From NCBI GenBank assembly GCA_025766275.1, contig JAFKAC010000071.1, positions 242,632-306,631 of the forward strand: DNA of 64,000 nucleotides. The letters run 5' to 3'. This DNA is from Lactarius indigo (taxonomy: Eukaryota > Basidiomycota > Agaricomycetes > Russulales > Russulaceae). The translations under genes and the position numbers were made by a program. The notes below the pieces were generated by a model that had not been told where the DNA came from, searched no databases, and saw only the letters and a list, made by a program, of their open reading frames with translations. Positions 34,776-45,800 of the stretch are shown piece by piece (position 1 is the first letter of the stretch; every line of letters starts with the position of its first letter).

Positions 34776-34786
34776 AAGCCAAGTCT
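34776..34786 (+). promoter_or_regulatory. Gypsy-B self-priming primer site
   Basis: AAGCCAAGTCT, 1 nt after the LTR, is the exact 11-nt complement of 34422-34432. This is the Tf1/sushi arrangement, in which the mRNA 5' end primes its own reverse transcription. No 3'-tRNA complement is present. Confidence 0.8.
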
Positions 34787-34974
34787 ACAACTCCCAAAGA
34801 CACTACTGCCACACAGCAGAGTGGGCGACAATCCAAGAGGACGCATCAGCCAACAACCAGACACTCCACAGAACCCAGAAACGACGGCATAGCCGGGCGA
34901 CGGATCCTCCCTGACACAAGAGGCCGCTTCAGCCATCCCCTTACACAAATCAGCGCCCAGAACAGACCACAATC

Positions 34975-36649
34975 ATGGCTAGCATCAGTGTCACCTTTGA
35001 ATCAGACAACGATTGGACCCCAGTCACAACCAGAACACAAGACGACCTCCCACACCACGTTAAAAGCAGTCAACTAGGAAGAGGAGCCTGCTGGGCCACA
35101 ACACCAGGCAGACCACCTTGTTACAAGTGCCTCATCAAAGGCGAACTCAGACTGGTGGAATTCATCAACAACAACTGGTACATCCTCCGATACTTTCAGA
35201 ACACATACCATACCAGAGCCATAAACATCACACCACACAGATTTGCTGAAGGACTAGGCTGGTGGAACAAAGAAGACGAACAGAACCCAGAAACACCCAC
35301 ACAACAATCATCCTCAGCACCAAGAAACACTAGGGGAACATACGGACTACAACAAGACTCATCATCAGAAGAACCCAGCTCAGACAAAGCAGAATCACAC
35401 TCAGAACACCGCTTAGACATCACAGTACCCACACAAACTTCGTCACAAGCCAGCCCCACTATCCCTATTTGGATAGAACCATCCCCAGCGGAAGAAGGAT
35501 TCCCAGCCCCACTACCACCAATCAGATTGCCTTCCCCAGTCGAACCACCCCAGATCCCCATCACACCACAGCCAACACTCATCATGTCAGCTATAAACAC
35601 CACAGGCACTGGCACAGGTACCTGGCTCAAGCACCAGAACAGGAGGAACACCAACAACAAGCTCAGGAGGACTCAAAGGAGCACCCCCTACTTCATTCAC
35701 CAGAGATAGAACAGAGAGTGGTCAGTTCAAAAGAGAACTACTACGATACATCAAGTTAAATAGCGAGAATGAGCTCATCAAAGAACCTTATGCACGAGTA
35801 CTATTCACCCTTACAATGTTCAAAGGACCTGGTGTACAACTGTGGGTCAACCAAACCGAAGATGACATGGAAGCGGCACTAGCAGACCCCACCAAAGCCC
35901 TCACCAAAAACAGCAAAGACCTTTGGGATGGTTTTCTCGACACCTTCGACAGAGACTGGACCAACACTCTAAACAAAGAAAGAGCCTATCAGAAGCTCAT
36001 CAGTTTGACAATGCAGGGTGGAGCATTGGACAGTTACATCCTCGACTTCGAACACCTTGCAGGAATAGCAGGATGGGCAAGAGATGCCCCTGGAACGGTG
36101 GAATTCATCAAAAGAGGACTACCCACAGGACTGTATCGCGCTTGCCTTATGCGAACCACCATCCCAAACACCATGGATGAGTGGCAAACCGCTGCCAGAG
36201 CAGAACATCAACGCTGGAAGCTGCTAAAAGCCAGACCAGGGAATAGAAACCCAGGACCAACCCAGAATGTCCACCAAGGACGACCAAAGCGAGACCCAAA
36301 TGCGATGGATGTAGATGCCACTACCTCCACCCCCTTTAAGAAGCTTACTGAAGAAGAAAAGAAAGCCCTCATGAAAGAAGGACGCTGCTTCAAGTGCAGA
36401 CAACAAGGACACATGGCTAGGAACTGTCAATGACAAAACACCACCAACCAAACCAAAGCCAGAGCCACAGACACCCAGGAAGCGGACACTGCACCCCCAT
36501 ACACCCCAGAAGCAAGCACCTCATTGGTGGCCGCTACCACAACGGAAGACAAAGTCCGACAAGCCCATGCACTCGTCCAAGGCATGACTGAGGATGAAAA
36601 GAGACGTTACTATGCCTTAGATCAGGATTTTTGCGATGCTGACCTGTGA
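34975..36649 (+). pseudogene. Gypsy-B gag, frameshifted with one nonsense codon
   Basis: ATG 34975 starts the same gag as gypsy-A. An extra T near 35625 shifts the frame; the correct frame resumes through the capsid-like region (LDTFDRDWTNTLNKERAYQK) and the knuckle CFKCRQQGHMARNC. It is then stopped by TGA 36431-36433, where gypsy-A has CGA. The frame goes on to the natural TGA at 36647-36649. Confidence 0.9.
36625..36631 (+). promoter_or_regulatory. Predicted -1 frameshift heptamer, gypsy-B gag/pol
   Basis: G GAT TTT in the gag frame, as in gypsy-A. In this copy the -1 frame meets TGA at 36640-36642 and again at 36685-36687, both CGA in gypsy-A, so the signal is kept but pol access is destroyed. 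Confidence 0.75.
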
Positions 36650-36696
36650 GAGCTGACAGGGAGGCCAATTCAATGTATAGTGTTTGAGATAGTGCT

Positions 36697-39600
36697 ATGA
36701 CAATCAAAGTCCTCGTTCGCCTTTACTACAAAGAAGCTCGCATAAATGTGCTGCTGGACAGCGGTGCAACAGACAACCTAATCGACCGAAACCTAATCCA
36801 AAAACTTGGACTAGGAACCACTCCTTTGAAACCACCCAGATTGGTCCGGAACGTAGATGGATCGCTAAACAAAGATGGCACCATGACGGAAACATGCCAG
36901 TTATGGATAAAAACAGGAGAGGAAGAAACCCCTTTCCAGTTTTTTGTAACCAGCCTAGGGGAAGACAGAATGATCTTTGGATACCCCTGGTTTGAACATG
37001 AAAACCCAGACATAGACTGGAAGAAACAAGAGCTGAAAGGAGAAGCAGTCACCATCCTGACAGGAGGGTACCGCTTCCGAAGAAAGCGACACCAAGAAGC
37101 AAAAGCGGCAGCAACCAAAACAACTTTTGACCCAGTAAAAGAAACCACAATCCCAGAAGAATACCAGCGCCACAACAAAGTATTCTCAGACGAAGAAGCA
37201 CAGCACTTTCCCCAAGAAAGAGAAGAAGACCATCCCATCACACTGCGACCAGATGCACCTAACAAGATCAATTGCAAAATTTACCCTTTGACTCCAGAAG
37301 AAGACAAGGAGTTAAAGGCATATCTTGACGAAAACATAGCAAAAGGGTACATCTATGAAGGAAGCTCCCCCTACGCTTCCTCCTTCTTCAGAAAGAAAAC
37401 AGATGGAGGGTTACGCCCTATCCTGGACTACAGACCCCTAAATACTTGGACAATAAAAGACACTTATCCACTACCTCTCATCTCTGACATCTTAACCAAT
37501 TTAAATGGGAAAACACTGTTCTCAAAGTTCGATATCAGATGGGGGTACCATAACATCCGTATAAAAGAGGAAGACCAGTGGAAGGCAGCCTTCAAGACAC
37601 CAAGGGGACTGTTCATCCCTCGAGTCATGACCTTCGGCCTCACAAATGCACCAGCCACCTTTGCAAGAACCATGAGCAGAATACTCCGACCACTCATGGA
37701 CAAATACCCCAGGGAACTATTTGTGTATATGGACGATGTCCTGATAGCCACAGAAGAAGATACAGAGCACCACAGACAAATTGTACACAAGTTCTTGGAA
37801 ATCTGTGAAAAGGAATCTTATTTCCTCAAAGCATCGAAATGCGTGTTCGAACAAAGAAAGATCCACTACCTAGGCATTGTCATCGACAGGTCTCAGATCA
37901 AAATCGACCCAAAGAAGGTGGAAGGACTAAAGGACTGGCCAAGAGATATCAAGTCAGTCAAACAAGCAAGAAGCGTGTTGGGGACACTAAGTTATCAGCG
38001 ACCCTTCATCCCCAACTTCGCTCACTTAGCAAGACCCATCACGGACACAATAAAGACATCAGAAGGCCCCTTCAGATGGACAAAAGAAGCAACAGAAGCC
38101 CTAGAAACTCTCATCACGCTTGTGTGCAAAGATCCCATCTTATGTCAACCAGATATGGACAAACCTTTCGAACTAGAAGTAGATGCCTCCGCTTTCGCCA
38201 CAGGAGCAATCTTAACACAAAGAGACAGCCGAAACAAACCACAAGCTGTGGGATACTTCTCCAAATCATTTTCAGAAGCGGAGCGCAACTATGACATCCA
38301 TGACAGGGAACTCCTGGCAGTAATCAGAGGACTAGAACACTGGAGACACCTTCTGTTAGGGTCCCCCCACGAAATCACAGTGTTTACAGACCACAAAAAC
38401 CTAGAATATTATCGCCACCCTCGACAAATCAATAGAAGAGTGGCACGAAACATCCCCAGACTTGCGGACTATCACATCAAACTTCACCACAAACCCGGAC
38501 CCCAGAACCATGCAGATGCCCTGTCAAGACGCCCTGACCATGACACCGGAGCAGGAGATAACACCGATGTGGTGGTCCTGACCCCAACTATCTTCGCAAA
38601 CTCCGCTCTCTCCATAAGGATAGATGACCGGGTCATGGCACACCAATTAGACCACCAAGACACTCTGAACGAGTGGGCTGCCCCCTTCCACCTGATAAAA
38701 CAAGGCAAACACTGGTGGAAAGGCGACAAACTGGTGGTTGTGGACAACACACTGCTAAAGAGGGGGGTAATTTCCCTGTTTCACGATACAAAAACAGCTG
38801 GACACCCTGGAATAACAAAGACCTCATGGTTAGTGTCACAAGACTTTTGGTGGCCAAACATGAAAGACGACATATCCGCATATGTAAAGGGCTGTGCCAC
38901 ATGCCAATCAAACAAGAACTTCCCTGGGAACCCAAAACCACTGATATTCCCCATCAAGACTAACCCAGAAGCACTCCCTTTTGAAACCATCGCTCTAGAC
39001 TTCATCACAAAACTACCCCAATCAGAAGACAATGACACAATTCTCACCATCACGGATCATGACTGTTCCAAAGCAGCCTTCTTTATCCCATGCAGCAAAA
39101 CAATAGATGCAGAAGGAGTGGCAAAACTCTATGCCAAAACTGTCCTGCCACACTATGGACTACCAAGAAGGGTCATCTCAGACAGAGACCCCAGATTCAC
39201 AGCGAAGTTCATCAAAGAACTATGCAGAGTGCTCGACATAGAACAAAACATCAGCACAGCATACCACCCACAAACAGACGGACAATCAGAGCGAACAAAC
39301 CAGTAGCTAGAGCAGCACCTCCGAATGTTCATAAACCACCAACAAAACAACTGGACGGAGCTACTACCACTGGCACAGTACACCCACAACTCCTGGCCAA
39401 GCGCAACCACTAAAAAGGCACCCTACGAGTTAATTCTCGGGTACATCCCAAGAGTACACCAGCCAGAAAGAACGACCACAGTGCCAGGAACACAAGAAAG
39501 ACTAGAGCGAATCCAGGAAGCCAGAAGAACTGCCCAAGCAGCAATTACTCATGCACAGTCACTCTACAAAGGATCCTCTTGCTTTGAACAACACACAGAA

Positions 39601-40035
39601 GGAGATAGTGTGTGGCTAGACACCAGGAACTTGAAAACAACGCACCCTAGTTTCAAGTTAGCCCCAAAAAGATATGGACCCTTCAGGGTCACAAAGAAGA
39701 TCTCTGCCACCACATATGCCCTTCCTCATCAGTGGCAGATCCACCCAGTATTCCACGCATCCCTCCTGATGCCATACAAAGAAACCTCCATATGTGGAAA
39801 GAACTTTACGGAACCACCCCCAGATCTAGTAGATGGAGAACAGGAGTGGGAAGTCGAGAAAATACTAGAGACAAGACGCCACAGGAACCAGTTACAGTTC
39901 CTAATCAAGTGGAAAGGATACTCCGATGCACACAATAGCTGGGAACCAGAAAAGAACCTCAACGCCCCAGAACTTATTCAGGAACACTTTGAAAGCAACC
40001 CCAGAAGCGAAGGAGCAAAGCAATGGTTAAAATGA
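36697..40035 (+). pseudogene. Gypsy-B pol (protease-RT-RNase H-integrase-chromodomain), one nonsense codon
   Basis: The frame runs from ATG 36697. Domains: protease LLDSGATDN; RT with FSKFDIRWGYHN and YMDDV near residue 344; RNase H with VFTDHKN and DRELLAVI; integrase HHCC (GHPG...CATCQ). The integrase triad lies in LDFITK, ISDRDPRF and GQSERTNQ, followed by a GPY/F-like module and a C-terminal chromodomain (WEVEKILE...FLIKWKGY...NSWEPEKN). It is stopped by TAG at 39304-39306, where gypsy-C has TGG; the same frame continues to TGA 40033-40035. The chromodomain places it among chromoviruses; the integrase-last order is Ty3/gypsy. Such a domain is thought to direct integration to heterochromatin. 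Confidence 0.95.
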
Positions 40036-40086
40036 AAGGAAGTAACAATACGAACAGTAACCACCTTCCCCACTAGCTTCTTCACC

Positions 40087-40245
40087 ATGCCCTCTCACTC
40101 CTCCTCTGTAGAACGCCTTGTTGCTCATGCCATGGAAAGAGGCTCCTTTGACGAAACACCCTCTGTCACACCCTCCTCTGGCTATTCTCCCTTCCCAGCA
40201 CAACCCCCTTCCTTGCCTTCACTCATTCAGGAACCACAGCCCATC
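40087..40245 (+). pseudogene. Gypsy-B third ORF, N-terminal part (interrupted)
   Basis: ATG 40087 lies 51 nt after the pol stop. It encodes a Ser/Pro-rich N-terminus (MPSHSSSVERLVAHAMERG...) and is cut after codon 53 by gypsy-C. The frame continues in phase at 48142. Confidence 0.85.
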
Positions 40246-40768
40246 TGTTACGTTTTGACTCGTACGGACTACGCGGATTGGCACCCTTACTGTACCGGTT
40301 GTCACTACGGCGGTAAGGTATATTAGTGACGGACTTAACCACGGTGATACGGTAGTACGATAGGTGATACGGTACGATAGCTGACTGATGACAGACGCCA
40401 CTAATACTGATAGTAGTGGTACTTGGTTTGAGATACTTACGCGACACGTTGGACGCTACCTACTGTGACTCATAGCAGCGCTTGAAAGCCTGCTTGACTT
40501 GTATTTAAGCTGTCTTGTGAAGACCAAGATACGCCATCTTGGTCTTCTTGAATCGTCACTTGTTTCCTCTCTTTCTGTTAGAAGTCTTTCCTCTCAAAGT
40601 TGTCCGACTCCGTTCGTGACCCAGACCTTATGACTTGCCGGTGTACCTCCGTGTATTCACTAAGGCAAGGGCTTGGACCTTCGCGTCTTCAAGTTGACAA
40701 GTCAATACATCGCTAAGTCGTTACCGCCATCTGAGCTCAAGTCGAGCTAACGTCGTGACGACGTTACA
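40246..40768 (+). repeat. Gypsy-C 5' LTR
   Basis: TGTTACGTTT...GACGTTACA. A TATTTAA at 40502 lies 34 nt before ATCTTGGTCTT (40536-40546). This sequence is also the 3' arm of a perfect 12-bp hairpin with GAAGACCAAGAT just upstream. Confidence 0.95.
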
Positions 40769-40770
40769 TT

Positions 40771-40781
40771 AAGACCAAGAT
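40771..40781 (+). promoter_or_regulatory. Gypsy-C self-priming primer site
   Basis: AAGACCAAGAT, 2 nt after the LTR, is the exact complement of the predicted transcript start 40536-40546. Confidence 0.8.
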
Positions 40782-40787
40782 CCCATC

Positions 40788-42865
40788 GTGGCCGTAACAA
40801 CAAGAGACCAGTGGACGAGCTTTCGTCCTTACTCGCTTCAAAGAAGGGGAGAGCGCAACGTCCCCACACGCTTCTTGCAAGCTGCTAGCTGGAGAGAAAG
40901 GCAAGAAGAAACCGGATATTTTGTGGAATTCAACGGACCGAATAGGTTTCGCCCAGTTGAGTTCAATTTTGAATCATCTGTGCTGGGTAGAGGTTGCGTG
41001 GAACCCCATAGACTCCCAGTGGGACGCGACAAGACCAGCTGGACCTAGGTACCGCTGCGACATTGACGCACGAGAACTTAACGCCCGATCCGATTGGGGT
41101 CTCATCGACGGGCAAGTACGAGAACACTCCACCGGGGAAGTAGTGTCAGAAGAAGAAGAAGAAGGGCAGAGTCACGAAGAAAGTGAAGGACGAGAACCAA
41201 ATCAAACGGAGACTAGCGGAGGAGCCATACAGGATCTCCTTATAGAACGAGCTGAGTCCGCACACATCACCGAACCAGAGCCAATTCACATTCGATCCCC
41301 AGCCATCATGGCTACAATAACACGCGCCATGGAGGAAGCCGCGCTAGAAGAAGCGCGAATAGTACGAGACGAAGCAAGGGCCGACTTTATGCCCATCAAT
41401 CCAGAAACGGGAGTACGTATGACCGCAGACGACGCTGCGATCTTCCGAGCAATAGGATCGGACAGGGGAGACCCTCCATCAGAACGACGAATAGTAATAG
41501 AACTACCCCCGGGAGTGGGAGGACCAGGAAACGACCCGCCACCACCACCGGGAGGAGGCGTCCCGTTCGACTTACGAAGGAACGAACCACCTAGAGGACC
41601 ACCCCGCCCTCCGCCAGGAGGAGGCGGAGGTGGAGGAGACGGTGGAGGAGGCGGTGCTGGTGGAGGAGGTGCCGGAGATCGAGGGCACTCTAGCGAGAAG
41701 CTAACCGGCGAGCCTCCCTCTATTTTTGACGGAGACAGGCTTAAAGTCGACCAATTCCTCACACAGTGGCACGTTTATTGGGGCATGAACTTGGACGCCC
41801 CCATCATGCGCAACGACTACAGGAGATGTCTCCTGTTCCTTTCTTACATCAAGGGTGGAGCAGTCAGTGAATGGGTCCTATCCTTCCTGAACTGGCTCAA
41901 TCGGCAGATACAACGAGGGATCAGCCCTTACACCAGAGGTCTGTGGGACGCAGTAGCCGATGGCTTTAGCCAGAGGTTCGAAAACACGCTTGAAAGAGAG
42001 CAGGCGCAAGCCATACTACGAAAAGGGTTCAAGATGGTGGGAGAAGATATTGACAAGTACGTCAACGACTTTGAACAGTTAGCACGGAAGGCTCATTATC
42101 ATCTCAATGAACCACAAACCATCGACCTGTTTACGTCGGGTCTGCCCAAGGAACTGTTCAAAAACGCAGTTCCAATTTGATGAACCAACGACATTCGATG
42201 ACTGGAAGAGGGCCGTCCTCAAACGGCAGAAGAACTACATTCATCTCAAAGCAAGGCTTAATGAGCACAAGAGTACGACAAACCCCGCAAAGAAGCAAAC
42301 CGGCAATGCAGGATGGGCACTCCCACAGAACCTGCCTCAGACAAATCCGTGGGCCATGGATACTTCGGCCGACCGTGCCAAAGTACGACTAGCCGGGTCC
42401 GAAGAAATCGATTTCAACAAGCTGCCCCATCACGATTGGCCAACACCACCATTTCCACCACGAGGAGGCCCGGGAGCCAGAGGGCGAGGAAGGGGTGGAT
42501 CAAGAAGAGACCTAAGGAACGTCCTCTGTTACAATTGTCGCGCCCCAGGCCACCTCTCACGAAACTGTCCATACCCCCGACAGCAAGGGCAATGGCAGAA
42601 CGCCCCGTCCAGCAGCAGAATGACAGAAACAGCCTGGCCGCCGCAATGGCCGGGATCCCCGGGACCCGTATCCCAATACGAACCATCACTGCCAGGGTAT
42701 GCAACACCCGCACCCAGTGTAACGCCCGCGCCGCAGATCAAGGCGGCAAAGACGGCCGGAGAACAGGCGAAGGAGTGGCTAACGCAGGTCGCCAATAGCA
42801 CGGATGAGGTAAAGGACCTCATACTGCAAGATTTGTGGGGAAAAGAGGGTTTTCAAAGTGCCTAA
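40788..42865 (+). pseudogene. Gypsy-C gag, non-ATG start and two frameshifts
   Basis: Where gypsy-B has ATG, this copy has GTG (40788). The first frame matches gypsy-B gag up to LGRG near 41000. It then moves to a second frame (to TGA 42178-42180) with an acidic region, a Gly/Pro-rich stretch of about 40 residues and the capsid-like region. A break near 42170 moves to a third frame carrying an RG-rich segment and the CCHC knuckle CYNCRAPGHLSRNC, ending at TAA 42863-42865. The breaks may be real mutations or assembly indels. Confidence 0.85.
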
Positions 42866-45800
42866 ACCCGTCAGTCTGGGTGAGGGCTTTACGATGTAAT
42901 TCTGTAATTGTGACAACGCGCTATCGATCTCTACGAATTCCAGTGACTGTCCGAACGAATTACCAAACGACTGAAACAAACGCGTTGGTCGACTCCGGAG
43001 CCACCGACAACTTCATTAAACCAAGAATGGCAACTCGAGCAGGAATTCCGATATGGCCCCTGGAGGTGCCACGCAAAATATGGAACATTGATAACACCGA
43101 AAATAAAGCTGGGTTAATCACTCATTATGTTAACCTAGAAGTAAAAACACGAGGACAGGTTAGGAAGATGACCTTCTTGGTCACCGACCTCGGTAGCGAA
43201 AACATGGTACTAGGCTACCCATGGCTAAGCGCCTTCGAGCCCACTATTAGTTGGGCAACGGCGACGGTGCATCCGGACATGCATCCGGTAGTTCTGGCCA
43301 CTACCGAAGAACTTCTCAACGCACCCGCTATACGGGCCTTGATTACAGCAGAAAAGGAGGCAATCGTCCAAGAACTAGAAGAGGACGAAACCACCTTACG
43401 AGCCACCACTTCGACAGAGTTGGCAATATCCGCAAAGCAACAGCAGACAGCAGCCGTGCTGCCTCCGGTCTACGCCGAATTTAGTACGTTATTCAACGAG
43501 CAGGCCTCGCATCGCTTTCCCCCGTCACGACCGTGGGACCACGCCATAGATTTCAAGCCGTCAGCGCCAGCGGCGATCGACTGTAAAATATACCTGATGA
43601 CACAAAAAGAGGAGAACGAACTAAAGGACTTCCTTGATGAGAAGCTGAAACAGGGCTACCTATGCCCTTCTATCTCCCCGTACGCTTCGTCCTTCTTCTT
43701 CATTAAAAAGAAGGACGGAAAACTACGCCCAGTACAGGACTATCGGGTTATCAACTCCCACACCATACGCAATCAATACCCGCTGCCCCTGATCCAGGAC
43801 CTCATCCTGGACCTCAGCAATGCGCACATTTATACGAAACTTGACATCCGATGGGGGTACAACAACATCCGCATTCGCGACGGCGATCAGGAAAAGGCGG
43901 CTTTCAAGACCAAATTCGGCCTCTTTGAACCCACAGTCATGTTCTTCGGTCTCACCAACTCCCCGGCCACCTTCCAGGCCATGATGAATCACATCTACCG
44001 CGACACAATTGCCAAGCACGAGCGCTTGGGTACCACGATATGTGTTTACATGGACGACATTGGCATCGCCACTCACTTTGATCATGATTTGGCAGCGCAT
44101 ATTGCCGCGGTCCACGACGTGCTGACCGTCGCGCGTGAACACGACCTTTACTTCAAGCTCGAAAAGTGCCTCTTCCACCAGCCGCGGATGGATTACCTGG
44201 GGGTAATCCTTGAGAGGGGGGTGACTCGAATGGACCCCGTAAAAGTTCAAGGCATCAAAGATTGGCCAACGCCAACGAAAGTCAAAGACGTTCGATCGTT
44301 CCTCGGCTTTTGCAACTTTTACCGACTTTTCATCCACGGATTCGCAAACCACGCAAAACCTCTCACCAAACTGACGCGAAAAGACGAAGAATGGAGATGG
44401 ACAGACGAAGAAGACAAAGCGTTTAATACCCTCAAACGCTTGGTCACTGAAGAGCCAGTATTAGCACACCCGGTCCTTCAAGACCCGTTCGAACTGGAGG
44501 TTGACGCCTCCGGATACGCGGTGGGAGCCGTATTGCTACAACGGAAGTCTGACGGAAAACGACACCCCATAGGCTACTACTCCGCCACACTCTCGGAGAC
44601 AGAACGAAATTACGACATCTACGACCTAGAACTGCTCGCAATAGTCAAGGCATTGCGAAACTGGAGACCGCTGCTCGCGGGAGCCCCCCACAAAATCAAA
44701 ATATATTCGGATCATCTCAATCTGCAATACTGGAAGTCACCACAGAAAATCAGTAGACGCGTTGCAAGGGAAGTACTCGAACTCTCAGAATATGACTTCG
44801 AGATTCACCACATCAAGGGAAAGAACAATGGAAGAGCGGACGCCCTCTCAAGGCGCCCAGACTACGACCAAGGAGCAAGCGACAACAGCGAAGTTGTCGT
44901 CCTACCTCCTGAGGTCTTTGTAAGAACCCTCAACACCGCACGAACCTTCGTAGCCAACCCAAACTTACTTCAACCAAGACACCAACAAGACTACGAAGTG
45001 ATCAAGATGTGGATAGACCCCCATAACCTCAAAAAGATAGAAGGAGAATGGTACAAGGACGGCAGGTTCGTGATAACTGGACCTGCGTCCATATACAGAG
45101 TACTAATACACGACCATCACGACCTACCGATACACGGACATCCCGGGATCGCGAGGATGCAACGAATCCTGGAACGACATTACTGGTGGCCACGACTCCG
45201 AAAGGATGTGTATGAGTACGTACAAGGATGTGCGGAATGTCAGCGGAACAAAGTCAACACGAGACCCATACGAGCCGCGCTGCACCCCATCACGCCGGAA
45301 CTGGACGCGACCCCTTTCCAAACGGTCGCCATGGACTTTATTACCAAACTCCCTACGTCAAAGGGATGCGACAGTATACTGACTGTCACAGACCACGACT
45401 GCAGCAAGGCCTCAATCTTTATCCCATGTCGCGAAGAAATAACCGCAGAAGAGACAGCCGCCCTGTACGTCGCCCATGTGTTCAAACGATTCGGATTACC
45501 TCGCAAGTGTATCAGTGACCGTGATCCCCGATTTGCGTCAAAGTTCACCAGGGAAGTGTGCCGTATCCTGGGCATTCAACAAAACATATCCACGGCGTAC
45601 CACCCACGCACTGATGGACAGTCTGAACGTACCAATCAATGGCTGGAACAATACCTACGCTTCTGGGTAAACGAATGGCAGGACAATTGGGTTGCGTATC
45701 TGCCAATCGCCGAATTCGTGCACAATAACTGGCCACATGAACATACGAAGCAGTCGCCATTTCAACTTCTGATGGGATATAACCCGAGAGCCGATTGGAC

